64,000 nucleotides of DNA, taken from the NCBI RefSeq assembly GCF_000760035.1, contig NZ_JNAO01000004.1, positions 81,317 to 145,316 on the forward strand, in the 5' to 3' direction. The notes under the pieces were generated by a model. The model was given only the letters and a program-made list of their open reading frames with translations. It ran no database searches and was not told the origin of the DNA. Positions 1 through 9,031 of this stretch are shown piece after piece (positions within the stretch are counted from its first letter, which is position 1; every line of letters starts with the position of its first letter). Origin of the DNA: Prochlorococcus marinus str. MIT 9314 (GTDB lineage: Bacteria > Cyanobacteriota > Cyanobacteriia > PCC-6307 > Cyanobiaceae). The translations under genes were made by a program, and so were the position numbers.

Positions 1-1
1 A

Positions 2-409
2 TTAGAGAATGATCTAGAAAATGCAATTAATTTTTCAGAATTAACAAAACGTAGATTTAAAAATATTGCCCAGATAAGTGGACTAGTAAATCAAAATAAT
101 CCAACCAAAACAAAAACTTCTTCTCAACTTCAAATAAGTTCAAGTCTTTTCTACGACGTCTTTACTAAATATGAAGAAGGCCATCTTTTGATACAACAAT
201 CGCATCAAGAAGTTAAAGAATATCAATTAGAAAACAAAAGAATATCTAGATCATTAGAAAGATTAAAAAATTTAAAAATGCTATTAAACGAGATAAGAAC
301 GCCAACTCCTTTTGCTTTCCCTTTATTAGTTGAACGACTTAAAAATACTTTAAGCAATGAGCCAATAGAAAAAAGAGTAGAAAAACTTATAAAAAAATAT
401 AGTGATTGA
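2..409 (+). CDS. Ligase-associated DEXH-box helicase (Lhr-like), C-terminal end only
   Basis: The reading frame is open from base 2 and ends in TGA at 407-409, so only the last ~135 residues are present. The tail is charged and helical and ends in a short C-terminal segment containing TPTPFAFPLLVERL, as seen in the large Lhr-like helicases encoded beside pdeM. The next gene starts at the base after the stop, which supports the pairing because the helicase and the PdeM phosphoesterase form a conserved DNA-repair couple. The helicase motifs lie outside the window, so identity rests on the tail and the neighbour. Confidence 0.75.
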   Translation, partial: LENDLENAINFSELTKRRFKNIAQISGLVNQNNPTKTKTSSQLQISSSLFYDVFTKYEEGHLLIQQSHQEVKEYQLENKRISRSLERLKNLKMLLNEIRTPTPFAFPLLVERLKNTLSNEPIEKRVEKLIKKYSD

Positions 410-1060
410 ATGAAAAAAAGTTCTTTTAAATTTTTTTGGGAAGATACATTGTTAGAGATGCTTCCTTCTAGAGCATTATTTCTACCGGAAACAAAAGAGT
501 TGTTAATATGCGATATTCATCTTGGGAAAGCCGAGTATTTTCAGCAAAATGGTATACCTCTTACTAATAATTCAGATAAAAACAATTTCGCTAGAATAAA
601 AAAATTAGTAAAAAAATATAGTCCAAAAAAGTTAATAATATTGGGAGATTTATTCCACAGTAAATATTCAATAGATAAAACTCTTCAAAATAAAGTTGAG
701 GATCTTCCTGAACTACTAAAAACTAATGTTGAACTCATCCTCGGAAATCATGATGTAGGTTGCGATATTAAAAATATAAAAATTTTTGACATTAGAAAAT
801 CTAAAAATATTACATTTAGCCATGAGCCAGTTAATTTAGAAAACAATAAAATCTTGAATATTTGTGGACATTATCATCCAAAAATCTATTTAAAAAGCAA
901 TGGAGATAAATTATCTTTTAGGTGTTTTGCAATGGATATGAATAAAAATGTTTTATATATTCCTGCATTTGGAGACTTAACAGGAGGATATCCTTGCAAA
1001 AAATCATTCAAAAAATGGGCAATTGTATCTGAAGAAGAAATTATCGAAATAAAATCTTAA
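410..1060 (+). CDS. pdeM: PdeM-type metallophosphoesterase, ligase-associated DNA damage response
   Basis: This 216-residue calcineurin-like phosphoesterase shows the metal-binding motifs in order: CDIHLGKAEYF near residue 34, LGDLFHS near 83, LGNHD near 112, and the histidines in FSHEP and CGHYHP further on. The length fits the PdeM family. It begins directly after the helicase stop (TGAATG), so the two are almost certainly co-translated. Family members are predicted nucleases or phosphodiesterases acting in the cytoplasm on damaged DNA. The exact substrate is not established. Confidence 0.85.
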   Translation: MKKSSFKFFWEDTLLEMLPSRALFLPETKELLICDIHLGKAEYFQQNGIPLTNNSDKNNFARIKKLVKKYSPKKLIILGDLFHSKYSIDKTLQNKVEDLPELLKTNVELILGNHDVGCDIKNIKIFDIRKSKNITFSHEPVNLENNKILNICGHYHPKIYLKSNGDKLSFRCFAMDMNKNVLYIPAFGDLTGGYPCKKSFKKWAIVSEEEIIEIKS

Positions 1061-1266
1061 GAAAAATCCTATTGAAGTGACTTAAATTTTTCATTTAGAA
1101 AAACCAATTTATACTTAAAAGTCTCGATTAGTTTTTTTATCAATTAATTTAAATCAATTAATCTATTTTCTACTAGCAAAAATGATAATAAAAATTTTAT
1201 ACAGCTAATGACCCTTTCCTTAGCAAACAATCCACGTTATAAAAAAAATAAACACATTTTATAGAA

Positions 1267-1569
1267 ATGAAAAAATTAATAGCCTTGATTTTATTTCCAT
1301 TTCTTATAACTCCATTTGCGGCAAAAGCAAATGATAATTTTTCTGTTGAGATAGAGGCACTTACACTCGTAATGGAGCAATATAAGGAAGATACTGAATC
1401 AAGTGTTGAATTAGATATAGAAGATAAAAAGCCAAGTTACATGGCTCTTAAACAAGACGAATGCAATGCCACTGTTGAAGTTACAGAAAAAACAGGATTA
1501 GAGGTTGTAAATACTGAATCTTTCGATGTAAATGTCTGTTTGAAAGAAATCTATAAAGTAATAAACTAA
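1267..1569 (+). CDS. Small secreted protein, unknown function
   Basis: The product has 100 residues with a clear N-terminal signal peptide: a KK pair, a hydrophobic run through residue ~16, and an AAKAN cleavage region. The mature part is acidic and contains two cysteines (DECNA, NVCLKE) that could form a disulfide in the periplasm. I do not recognise a family. It stands alone, about 200 bases after pdeM. Confidence 0.65.
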   Translation: MKKLIALILFPFLITPFAAKANDNFSVEIEALTLVMEQYKEDTESSVELDIEDKKPSYMALKQDECNATVEVTEKTGLEVVNTESFDVNVCLKEIYKVIN

Positions 1570-1752
1570 ATAAGCAGTTTATAAAAATATTATAAAAACA
1601 AGCAAATTAAAGAGGTCTTTTACTTAAAGAAGGTAAGACCTCGAGACCTAACAGAAAACTTTGGAACGGGTTCTGCATACCTAATTGATAACTACAATGA
1701 AATTGTAGAGGTGTAATTAAAAGTACAAAACCTAAAATTATATTTTAAATAA

Positions 1753-1899
1753 TTACTTCTTCTTTGATAATGTCTTTGATTCTTCTCTAGACATTAAAGC
1801 TTCGATTTGAGCAAGAACTTTTTGAAGTTCATCCGTTTTTGTAAGAGATGCTTCTGCTACTTCTCTTAATTTTTCTAACTGTTCTTTAGTTTTATCCAT
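1753..1899 (-). CDS. 48-residue charged helical protein
   Basis: ATG at 1897-1899 and TAA at 1753-1755. The product starts MDKTKEQLEKLREVAEASL and reads as one long amphipathic helix rich in E, K and L, ending KTLSKKK. No transmembrane segment is present and no family is recognised. Regular hydrophobic spacing and the absence of stop codons in AT-rich DNA argue for a real gene. Confidence 0.55.
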   Translation of the reverse strand: MDKTKEQLEKLREVAEASLTKTDELQKVLAQIEALMSREESKTLSKKK

Positions 1900-1909
1900 G
1901 ATAAATAAA

Positions 1910-2065
1910 TTAGAAATTAACCACTCTTAAAAATGGTTTTAATACAGATTTTTCACTCCCACACAGATTCATATTCTCTCTTTTTTTTATAAAGTCAAAT
2001 AAATTTCCCTTTATTAAGGTTTTATTAGGACTTCCAATTAATTCTTTATTTAATATTGAAACCAT
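1910..2065 (-). CDS. Possible 51-residue hypothetical protein
   Basis: ATG at 2063-2065, TAA at 1910-1912, immediately upstream of and co-directional with the 48-residue gene. The product begins MVSILNKELIGSPNK and is basic. An ORF of 51 codons is uncommon by chance at this base composition, but no recognisable domain or ribosome site supports it. Confidence 0.3.
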   Translation of the reverse strand: MVSILNKELIGSPNKTLIKGNLFDFIKKRENMNLCGSEKSVLKPFLRVVNF

Positions 2066-2095
2066 AAGATTACCTGAAATAGAAATACTCTTAAA

Positions 2096-2185
2096 TTATG
2101 AAGTAAATACAGGTAAACCTATTGTTGCAGTTGTTATGAGAGCTCCTGCAAAAATCAAGAAAGGTAGAAAAGGGTAGTTTTTCAA
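2096..2185 (-). CDS. Possible 29-residue single-pass membrane peptide
   Basis: A frame starting at TTG (2183-2185) encodes MKNYPFLPFLIFAGALITTA and ends ...IGLPVFTS at TAA 2096-2098. The centre is a convincing transmembrane helix. The frame stays open upstream for another 18 codons with no ATG, so the start is uncertain. It lies downstream of pstB on the same strand. Confidence 0.35.
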   Translation of the reverse strand: MKNYPFLPFLIFAGALITTATIGLPVFTS

Positions 2186-2292
2186 AGATAAACTTACTAA
2201 TTCGAAATTACTATATAGGTATTTATACTGTTTGTCTACCCTTTATCCGTTTTAAAGCTAAAAATCTTTCTTTTAAAAGTAAAAATTTAACA

Positions 2293-3102
2293 TCAGCCAA
2301 ATTTACCTGATATGTATTCCTGAGTGGTTTTTTCTTTTGGAGAGTTAAAAATTTTCTTTGTCGAATTAAATTCTGCGAGGTAACCAACCTTTCCTCCATC
2401 ACCATCTTCATACTCAATTGCATTAAAAAATGCAGTCATATCACTTACTCTTAATGCCTGTTGCATATTATGAGTAACGATTATTATTGTGTAATTCTTC
2501 TTAAGTTCATGCATCGTCTCCTCAATTTTTAAAGTTGAGATTGGATCTAAAGCAGAACATGGCTCATCCATGAGAATTATTTCAGGTTCAATTGCGATGG
2601 TTCTTGCTATACATAGCCTTTGTTGTTGTCCGCCAGATAACGAGTAACCACTATCATTCAATTTATCCTTACATTCACTCCATACAGCAGCTTTTCTCAA
2701 GGAACTTTCCACTAATTCATCCATATCTCCCGTAAAGCCATTGATTCTTGCTCCGAATGCAATATTTTCGTAGATAGATTTTGGAAAAGGGTTAGGTTGT
2801 TGAAAAACCATTCCGATTCTTCTTCTAACTTCAACTGGATCTACTCTTTTGTCATAGATATTAGTTCCATCAAAGAGGACTGTCCCTTTTAACGAACAAT
2901 TAGGGATTAAATCGTTCATTCTATTCAAAGCTCTAAGAACGGTTGATTTACCACAACCAGAAGGGCCAATGAGTGAAGTTATATCTCCTGCTTTAAAATT
3001 TAAAAAAACATTTTTTACCGCTTCAAAAGTGCCATAACTAATAGAAACATCCTCAAGAGATAAAATGTTTTCCTTTTCCGACTTTTTAGTGTTTTTAATC
3101 AT
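2293..3102 (-). CDS. pstB: Phosphate ABC transporter ATP-binding protein PstB
   Basis: The 269-residue cytoplasmic ATPase powers high-affinity phosphate import. Walker A (GPSGCGKST) lies near residues 46-54, the signature LSGGQQQRL follows in the middle, then Walker B ([13 protein letters not shown]) and the switch histidine in VTHNM. The PstB-specific stretch around [14 protein letters not shown] is present. It is the last gene of pstC-pstA-pstB, one base after pstA. Length and motifs are normal. Confidence 0.97.
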   Translation of the reverse strand: MIKNTKKSEKENILSLEDVSISYGTFEAVKNVFLNFKAGDITSLIGPSGCGKSTVLRALNRMNDLIPNCSLKGTVLFDGTNIYDKRVDPVEVRRRIGMVFQQPNPFPKSIYENIAFGARINGFTGDMDELVESSLRKAAVWSECKDKLNDSGYSLSGGQQQRLCIARTIAIEPEIILMDEPCSALDPISTLKIEETMHELKKNYTIIIVTHNMQQALRVSDMTAFFNAIEYEDGDGGKVGYLAEFNSTKKIFNSPKEKTTQEYISGKFG

Positions 3103-3103
3103 T

Positions 3104-4003
3104 TCATACCCTCTTAGTTTTCTCAGTAAAAGCGGCCAATATCCTTGAAAAAATATTAACTGTTAGTATTGATATGACAAGAATAAATGAAGCCGCCCAG
3201 GCTAGTTTATTCTGTGCATCATAAGGTTCAAGGGCAAAATTATATATCAAGACAGCTAATGAGCCCATCTCGTAAAACAAATCTTCAAAACCTACTATGT
3301 AGTAGTAAGAAAATAAAGCAGTAAATATCAAAGGTGCTGTTTCGCCTGCAGCCCTTGCGATTCCAAGCACAACCCCAGTAGCAATAGATCTAAATGCTGT
3401 GGGTAAAGTTATTTTTAATATTGTTGTATACATACTTGCTCCTATGCCTAGAGAAGCATACCTTAATTCATTTGGTACTAACTTTAAACCTTCATCAGTA
3501 GTTTTTATAACTGTAGGCAACATCAATATTGAAAGAGCCATACCTCCTGCTAAACCACTGTACATACTACCAAATAAAATTTTTGTTGAAACGATTAAGG
3601 CATAAATAAATACACCTGCAATTATTGAAGGAACACCGGCTAAAACATTAACTCCAAATCTAATAAATTTTGAAAAAGGTCCTCCGTTTGAATATTCAGC
3701 TAGATATATGCCACCGCCAACACCTACTGGTATGGAAATAATTGAAGCAATAGTTGTAATTACTAGTGTCCCAATTAATGCAGGATTAATTCCTCCTGCA
3801 TCTAAATCATCTCCAGGAGGATTTGGTTCTAAAGTAAATAATTCTGGTGTGATTTGAGCTCCCCCTTTAATAAGAATATATGTAACCACAAAAATCAAAG
3901 GAAGAATTGCAATGAGTGCACAAAAAACTGATAAAGAAGTAAAGAATTTATCTCCTACATTTCGTGATAGCTTTTTCTGGTAATAAAGAGAATTCATAAT
4001 CAT
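3104..4003 (-). CDS. pstA: Phosphate ABC transporter permease PstA
   Basis: This 299-residue inner-membrane protein has about six hydrophobic segments and a permease EAA-type loop ([21 protein letters not shown]) that contacts PstB. A periplasmic loop with [14 protein letters not shown] follows the first helix, as in PstA proteins. The start abuts the last base of pstC, which indicates translational coupling. It forms the channel with PstC. Two in-frame Met codons lie close together, so the start could be two codons later. Confidence 0.96.
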   Translation of the reverse strand: MIMNSLYYQKKLSRNVGDKFFTSLSVFCALIAILPLIFVVTYILIKGGAQITPELFTLEPNPPGDDLDAGGINPALIGTLVITTIASIISIPVGVGGGIYLAEYSNGGPFSKFIRFGVNVLAGVPSIIAGVFIYALIVSTKILFGSMYSGLAGGMALSILMLPTVIKTTDEGLKLVPNELRYASLGIGASMYTTILKITLPTAFRSIATGVVLGIARAAGETAPLIFTALFSYYYIVGFEDLFYEMGSLAVLIYNFALEPYDAQNKLAWAASFILVISILTVNIFSRILAAFTEKTKRV

Positions 4004-4951
4004 CTAATATTTGAGACTAAATTTCTTAACTAGCCATTGAGCAAAGATATTAACTACTAAAGATAGGATCATTAGTACAAAAGCCGCATAAAAAAGTGAT
4101 GAGACCTGACTTCCATCGGCTTCACCAAACTGGTTTGCAAGCATAGAAGAGATCGTATATCCAGGAGATAATAGTGACCAACTAAATGCATTAGAATTTC
4201 CAATAATCATCGTTACAGCCATGGTTTCACCCATTGCCCTGCCTAACGCCAATAGAACTCCTGCCATAATTCCTGATAATGCCGCAGGCAAAATTACCGA
4301 AAATATAGTTTTCCATCTACTTGCACCAATTCCATAGGAAGCATTCCTAAGCTTTTTAGGAACTTGATTCAGACTATCTCTAGCTATCGAGGTCACTATT
4401 GGTAAAAGCATTACCACTAAAATTATTATCGCTAAAAGTGAATTCCGACCTGCAGGCTCCGAACTAAATAAAGGAATCCAACCAAAGAATTTATGTAAAA
4501 AAACAAAAAACTCTCTAAAGAAAGGTTCCATAACAAATATCGCCCATAATCCCAATACGACAGATGGTATAGCTGCTAGTAATTCAACAAATGAACCTAC
4601 TATTTCTCTGACAAATTTCGGAACAAAATCCTCTGTAATAAATATCGCAGTTCCAACACCTAAAGGGATAGTAATCAATAATGAAAGAAGAGAAGTAACT
4701 AATGTCCCATATATTGCTGTAAAAGCTCCATATTCATCTTTTACTGGATTCCATTCAGAAGTTACTAGAAAATTTAAGCCATACCTTGAAAATGATTCAA
4801 ATGACTGAAAAAAGACTACTAAAATAATTCCAAAAAGTACTATTGCAACAAGACTAGACAAGGCTAGGGTTGTATTTTTAAAGATTAAATCTATATTTTT
4901 TTCAATTCCGAATCTTTTACGATTTTTGAAAAGAGTTAATTTCTCTTCCAT
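4004..4951 (-). CDS. pstC: Phosphate ABC transporter permease PstC
   Basis: The 315-residue permease has a first membrane segment near residues 30-50, a periplasmic loop with NFLVTSEWNP, and an EAA loop (LRNASYGIGASRWKTIFSV). It is the first intact gene of the pst operon. About 107 bases upstream, on the same strand, is the end of a broken pstS, so the ancestral order was pstS-pstC-pstA-pstB. A Pho-box-like repeat lies in that gap. Confidence 0.96.
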   Translation of the reverse strand: MEEKLTLFKNRKRFGIEKNIDLIFKNTTLALSSLVAIVLFGIILVVFFQSFESFSRYGLNFLVTSEWNPVKDEYGAFTAIYGTLVTSLLSLLITIPLGVGTAIFITEDFVPKFVREIVGSFVELLAAIPSVVLGLWAIFVMEPFFREFFVFLHKFFGWIPLFSSEPAGRNSLLAIIILVVMLLPIVTSIARDSLNQVPKKLRNASYGIGASRWKTIFSVILPAALSGIMAGVLLALGRAMGETMAVTMIIGNSNAFSWSLLSPGYTISSMLANQFGEADGSQVSSLFYAAFVLMILSLVVNIFAQWLVKKFSLKY

Positions 4952-4996
4952 AAAAAAAAGAATATCTCTATAAATCTACTACTAAATATTGGAAAA

Positions 4997-5016
4997 GACT
5001 TTAAGAGGGGTTAAAG
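4997..5016 (-). promoter_or_regulatory. Possible Pho box upstream of pstC
   Basis: Read on the minus strand, the site is CTTTAACCCCTCTTAAAGTC, with two TTAA cores ten bases apart, close to the tandem PhoB box (about 11-base period) of cyanobacteria. It sits 46-65 bases before the pstC start, inside the gap left by the decayed pstS. It may mean that pstCAB kept phosphate control after pstS was lost. A single site judged by eye is weak evidence. Confidence 0.35.
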
Positions 5017-5057
5017 GTATATGAAAGTCATGATAATTTGACATCTATTAAAAAAAT

Positions 5058-5415
5058 TTAACTACCTATTTTTTCAACGGCAGCTCTTGATTTCAAAAGG
5101 ATATTTCCTTTTAAGGGGATAAATCCAAGGGATGAAGCCTTATCTTGATACTCATCACTTAACAATTATTAAAGGCTTGTTTGATTGCTTTTGTGTTTCT
5201 ACCATTACCTTTTTCGTAAGCGAGTATCCATGTCAATGAAGCGATAGGGTATGCTCCTTTTGCTGTTGGATAGGATTTTTACCCGCAAGATTTTCATCTA
5301 AAGTAATCCCATTATGAGCCTTAGCTCCTGCTTTTCCAGATGGTTTTAGAAACTCACCTGAAAGATTTTGAAGTGCAGCAGCTTTCACATTTCCTTTTAT
5401 GTATGACTGGTTCAT
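5058..5415 (-). pseudogene. pstS: pstS phosphate-binding protein, truncated and frameshifted remnant
   Basis: Three minus-strand frames in succession spell the C-terminal third of a cyanobacterial PstS. First comes MNQSYIKGNVKAAALQNLSG through LAGKNP. After a frameshift near 5275 it reads GAYPIASLTWILAYEKGNGR to a stop, and after a second shift LSDEYQDKASSLGFIPLKGN to AAVEKIGS and TAA at 5058-5060. About 200 N-terminal residues, including the signal peptide, are missing. The remnant sits where pstS should be, ahead of pstC. Whether another pstS exists elsewhere in the genome cannot be seen here. Confidence 0.9.
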
Positions 5416-5429
5416 ATAACCTCATTTAT

Positions 5430-5798
5430 TTAGAATTTAATTTTTGTTGTTACTCTGTTTTTATTTTGGGATTTGAATTCAAAAATTCCTGTATCAGTAA
5501 ATATGGTCAACTCATCTCCAGATGTTTCTTCAATTGAAATTCCTTCAGACTCTAAATTTTTAACATATACATTACCAATAAGTTTTAGAGATTTATCATC
5601 CTTGTCAAAAGAAAGCTTGTCAGAATAAGCCTCAAAATTACCACTATTACTCTTAATGACTACATTTCCCTTAGCCTCTAAATCTCCTTCTAAAGTATTA
5701 ACTTGAGAATCAGATGTAATTGTGTAATTAGTTAATTCCTCAGCAAAAGAGAATTCAGCTATTAGAAATAAAAAAGATGCAAAAAATAAGCTTTTCAT
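5430..5798 (-). CDS. LptA/LptC (OstA-like) periplasmic lipopolysaccharide-transport protein
   Basis: The 122-residue product has an N-terminal signal peptide (MKSLFFASFLFLIAEFSFAEE). A beta-rich body follows with the OstA pattern: repeats such as LEGDLEAKGNVVIKS, LSFDKDDKSLKLIGNV and DELTIFTDTGIFE. OstA-fold proteins bridge LPS from the inner to the outer membrane. The length fits a single OstA domain. It starts directly after the cytochrome stop, so the two are cotranscribed. Whether it is the LptA or LptC type is not certain. Confidence 0.7.
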   Translation of the reverse strand: MKSLFFASFLFLIAEFSFAEELTNYTITSDSQVNTLEGDLEAKGNVVIKSNSGNFEAYSDKLSFDKDDKSLKLIGNVYVKNLESEGISIEETSGDELTIFTDTGIFEFKSQNKNRVTTKIKF

Positions 5799-6152
5799 TT
5801 ACTCCCAACCCTTTTCTGCATTTTGAATAATCCATTGTGCAAGAACCTTATCCTCTCCATCCTTTAATTTATTTTTATAACCCTTCATAAAACCAATCCC
5901 GTCATTGGCAATTTTTGCTATTGAAATCTCATCTGCTATTCCTCTTTTTTCAAGGTCGGAAAGTTTTAATGATTTGGATCCTTTAAGAACGACTGATCCA
6001 CCTCTTACATGGCAGCCTGCACAAACATTTCTAAAAATTGTTTCTCCATCTCTAATTTCAGAAGCCATTAGATATCTATTTTGCAAAGAGGTTTGAAAAA
6101 TAATTATTAAAGTTATTACAGGAATTACAAATAGAAATTTAAATATTTTCAT
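5799..6152 (-). CDS. Cytochrome c6-like periplasmic or lumenal cytochrome
   Basis: The heme attachment motif CAGCH lies near residue 45 after a signal sequence (MKIFKFLFVIPVITLIIIF). A downstream methionine in GFMKGYKNKL is the likely axial ligand, and the end WIIQNAEKGWE matches the c6 family C-terminus. I chose ATG at 6150-6152 because it opens directly into the signal peptide. An upstream GTG at 6168-6170 would add six residues. It may carry electrons in the thylakoid lumen or periplasm, and which c6 subclass it is remains open. Confidence 0.8.
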   Translation of the reverse strand: MKIFKFLFVIPVITLIIIFQTSLQNRYLMASEIRDGETIFRNVCAGCHVRGGSVVLKGSKSLKLSDLEKRGIADEISIAKIANDGIGFMKGYKNKLKDGEDKVLAQWIIQNAEKGWE

Positions 6153-6206
6153 TTGATTTATTTCACCCACAAATATTTTAGCAATTAATTCTGTATCTAG
6201 ATTTAT

Positions 6207-7262
6207 CTACTTTAATAGCTCTACTGCCACAACAAGATTTCCTAATAATCCGTTCAAAATATTTAGCTGTTCTTTACTACCAAATGCTATTAATACCTGA
6301 CCTGGTTGAAGTATGAAATTGCCGCCAGGATTAGTGAACAACTTTTCATTTTCCTTAATGGCTAATATTTTCGCACCACTCTTTTTGCCTATTCCAAGTT
6401 CAGAAAGTGATCTTTTCTCTGCTGTTTCAAAAAGACTAATATCATTGCTTAATTCAAATTCTTCAATTTCACATTCACTTCCTGCAAGCAGATCAAGAAA
6501 GTCAATAGCGATAGGTCTTAAAGCCATTGATGCCATAGCTCTTCCTGCTGCAATATAAGGACTTACTACTATACTTGCTCCAGCTAATCTCAACTTACTT
6601 GCAGCTTCTTCAGTTCCAGCTCTTGCAATTACTCTTATAGAACTTCTTATCCCTTTAGCGCTTAAAACGACATATAAATTTGCAGCATCGTTAGGCAAAG
6701 TCACGACCAAACTTTTACATTTTTCTAATCCTGCAAGTTTTAAAGTCTCGTCAAGAGTTGCATCAGCACAAAGAACTTCTAAACCATTTTCTTCAGCAAT
6801 CTTTTTTCTATCTTCATCGCTCTCAACCACAATAATTGGAATATTTTGCGTTTTTATTTGGTTAGATATTTCCTGACCTACCCTCCCATATCCGCACAAA
6901 ATTACATGATTTTCCATTTTTCTAAGAAGTCTTTTAAAACGTAATTCGTTTACTCTTTGAAAATAGCCAGATTCGAATAATCTAACAGCTTTTTGAAAGG
7001 TAAATTGAATAAAGATCAATCCGCCAACGATTACTAAGACAGTTACGATCCTGCCTTCAGGACTTAAAGGTTGAACTTCTCCAAAACCAATTGTGGTTAT
7101 TGTGATCAGAACCATCCATAGGCAATCACTCCATTCCCATCCCTCTGTTATTCGATAGCCAATTGCACCTAAAAAAAACAGAAAGAATAAAGAATAAATA
7201 AGACCAAACCAAGGTCTTAAATAGTCTTTAATAAAATAGAACTCAAATAATCTAAGCTTCAT
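6207..7262 (-). CDS. Two-transmembrane potassium channel with RCK (TrkA-N/TrkA-C) domains
   Basis: Of 351 residues, the first ~90 hold two membrane helices around a pore loop with the K+ selectivity filter TTIGFGE. An RCK N-domain follows with a Rossmann nucleotide motif (LCGYGRVGQEI, residues ~118-128) and an acidic strand end VVESDE. A TrkA-C domain closes the protein. Such channels conduct K+ under nucleotide or Ca2+ gating. It stands alone, ahead of the cytochrome gene on the same strand. Confidence 0.9.
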   Translation of the reverse strand: MKLRLFEFYFIKDYLRPWFGLIYSLFFLFFLGAIGYRITEGWEWSDCLWMVLITITTIGFGEVQPLSPEGRIVTVLVIVGGLIFIQFTFQKAVRLFESGYFQRVNELRFKRLLRKMENHVILCGYGRVGQEISNQIKTQNIPIIVVESDEDRKKIAEENGLEVLCADATLDETLKLAGLEKCKSLVVTLPNDAANLYVVLSAKGIRSSIRVIARAGTEEAASKLRLAGASIVVSPYIAAGRAMASMALRPIAIDFLDLLAGSECEIEEFELSNDISLFETAEKRSLSELGIGKKSGAKILAIKENEKLFTNPGGNFILQPGQVLIAFGSKEQLNILNGLLGNLVVAVELLK

Positions 7263-7445
7263 ATCCCTTATTATCGTTAACTATTCAAAAATTTCAAAAA
7301 AATTTTCTATTATGTTCCTAAAACTATTTATTTGTTTAAGTGAAATTTATATTAAGCAGGTTGATAATATTTATTTTCGTGGCTCTATGCATTAAACAAA
7401 TGATTACTATCTCAGATCTTTTTTAATGCTTCATAAAAAATTAAT

Positions 7446-7577
7446 TCAAGGTTTTACTTGTACTGATTCAATAAGAAAATCAGAAGCTGCTTTTAACCAA
7501 TCAGCGACGGTAAGACGAAGGTCAGGTTGAGAATATACAAGCGCGATAATAATTCCAACTAAGATTATCTTTACCAT
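7446..7577 (-). CDS. 43-residue membrane-anchored protein
   Basis: ATG at 7575-7577, TGA at 7446-7448. The product starts MVKIILVGIIIALVYSQPDL, a hydrophobic anchor, followed by an amphipathic segment (TVADWLKAASDFLIESV). The pattern of anchor plus short helix resembles other tiny picocyanobacterial membrane proteins. Function unknown. Confidence 0.6.
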   Translation of the reverse strand: MVKIILVGIIIALVYSQPDLRLTVADWLKAASDFLIESVQVKP

Positions 7578-7654
7578 GGCATTTCAAATATTCTTATGAA
7601 TTAAAGCACACCTATTTAGTAAAAAGAACCTTAAATTTATAAAAAATAGAATAA

Positions 7655-8008
7655 CTAAAATTTTTCTAATTGATTAAACAAGTATTCTACTCTTCTAAGA
7701 TTTACACCTAAATCAGATTGCCCTAATCTTGCTGCAGATCTTATCTGAATGATTCCTTTAGATCTATCTACATAACTCCTTACATCAAGCTTTAAAATTT
7801 CAAGGTCATCTGGAAATCTAAAAATCAAGCTCCTACAAACACCTCTCCAATAATTTCTACCACTTTCAATAACTTCAGTACGAGGTAAACCTTCTGCCAG
7901 AGAAACAAGTTGAATAAACTTTTGATCAACATTTATTAGTTTCTTTTCTACTAAGGCACTATTTAATGGATTAGTTATTGGAGCAAGACCTTGAATTGAA
8001 GAAACCAT
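7655..8008 (-). CDS. DUF1499 family protein
   Basis: The product has 117 residues. The C-terminal half shows the DUF1499 pattern: a strand with FRFPDDLEILKLD, then GIIQIRSAARLGQSDLGVNL and a closing helix RRVEYLFNQL. No signal peptide or membrane helix is seen. The family is widespread in cyanobacteria and proteobacteria and has no established biochemical role. The ORF is close to the usual domain length. Confidence 0.75.
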   Translation of the reverse strand: MVSSIQGLAPITNPLNSALVEKKLINVDQKFIQLVSLAEGLPRTEVIESGRNYWRGVCRSLIFRFPDDLEILKLDVRSYVDRSKGIIQIRSAARLGQSDLGVNLRRVEYLFNQLEKF

Positions 8009-8130
8009 ATTTTTTTAGGAATGATGTAGATGTTCTAACCGATTTCATATACAAAGTGAGAGAAAAAAGTAAAGAATTTTCCCATAAATTTGATCTCTTT
8101 ATAAAGATTCCTTATTTTGTGATCAAAATT

Positions 8131-8268
8131 CTAAAATTTGAGATTTTTTATTGTTTTTTTTGATAGAGATGGTTGCCTACTTTGTTTACTAATAAGTTTC
8201 CTAACCCATAAAAAAACTCCAACAAACAAAAAAATTTCAACAATAATTCCAACCGATATTAGATTCAT
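8131..8268 (-). CDS. 45-residue single-pass membrane protein
   Basis: I start at ATG 8266-8268, which follows an AAGAGGAT ribosome site. A longer frame to 8331 is open but its extra N-terminus looks random. MNLISVGIIVEIFLFVGVFL is a transmembrane helix and the rest is strongly basic (SKKTIKNLKF). Function unknown. Confidence 0.55.
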   Translation of the reverse strand: MNLISVGIIVEIFLFVGVFLWVRKLISKQSRQPSLSKKTIKNLKF

Positions 8269-8364
8269 TTTTAATCCTCTTTTTTCTTGTTGGTGCCCTC
8301 TATGTATGGCACAAGAATATTTAATAACCACTTTTTAAATGAACTTAAAGGTTTCATAATCTAT

Positions 8365-8748
8365 TTACTTGCCTTTTCTCCATAAACTCCTCCCTTTAAC
8401 GAGATCCTCTATATTTGGCCAAGCTGCTATTAATTCTTTAAGTGCTTTTCTATTAGGAGTATAGAAAACACATGACAATGCACTTATTACATAAAGGATG
8501 AACCATAACTTACTTTCTGAATAAGCTAAAAACAAAGAGAAAAGAAAACTTCCAATAAAGAAAAAGAAAAATGACCTATTTAATATTTCTAATGGAGTTC
8601 TTTTGAGTCTGTAGAATTTAATCTTTTTAATATCTTCTTCAGTATCTTTCTGAAATTTACTTTCGTACGAATTAATTATTTCTTCTTCTAGAACTTTTTC
8701 ATACTCTAAATTATCAATTGGATCACTTTGATCCTTTTTATTTATCAT
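8365..8748 (-). CDS. Hypothetical membrane protein, 127 residues
   Basis: An acidic N-terminal ~45 residues precede two adjacent hydrophobic segments (FFFFFIGSFLFSLFLAY and LWFILYVISALSCVFY). A soluble tail contains KALKELIAAWPNIEDLVKG. No family is recognised. It is separated by 96 bases from the 45-residue membrane gene downstream and could be cotranscribed with it. Confidence 0.65.
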   Translation of the reverse strand: MINKKDQSDPIDNLEYEKVLEEEIINSYESKFQKDTEEDIKKIKFYRLKRTPLEILNRSFFFFFIGSFLFSLFLAYSESKLWFILYVISALSCVFYTPNRKALKELIAAWPNIEDLVKGRSLWRKGK

Positions 8749-9031
8749 TGGTATCTATACAGTACAAATATGGTAACTAATTTAAGGTATTTTAAAAAGT
8801 ATCAAATTTTATCTGATAACTTGGACTATACGAACAGATCATGGTTTTGAAAATACTTCAAGATTGTCTTATTTATAAAAGATAAATTAGTCAAAATATT
8901 CTTTTTAATTTTCCCAAATCTTTCGGTCATTTAAAACAATCACTTCTATAAACTTCATAGCATTAATTAAATTAGGAGGCAATATCTAAATCTAGAGTTA
9001 AAATAGTTTAGAGATTTTAATAATAATCTAT

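Noticed and set aside
1600..1720. Frame ending ...GTGSAYLIDNYNEIVEV after the secreted protein
   Set aside because: It has a protein-like end but no start codon. It may be a remnant, but there is too little to name it.
5233..5415. 60-codon frame as an independent small gene
   Set aside because: Its sequence is the interior of PstS and the next frames continue the same protein, so it is part of a pseudogene.
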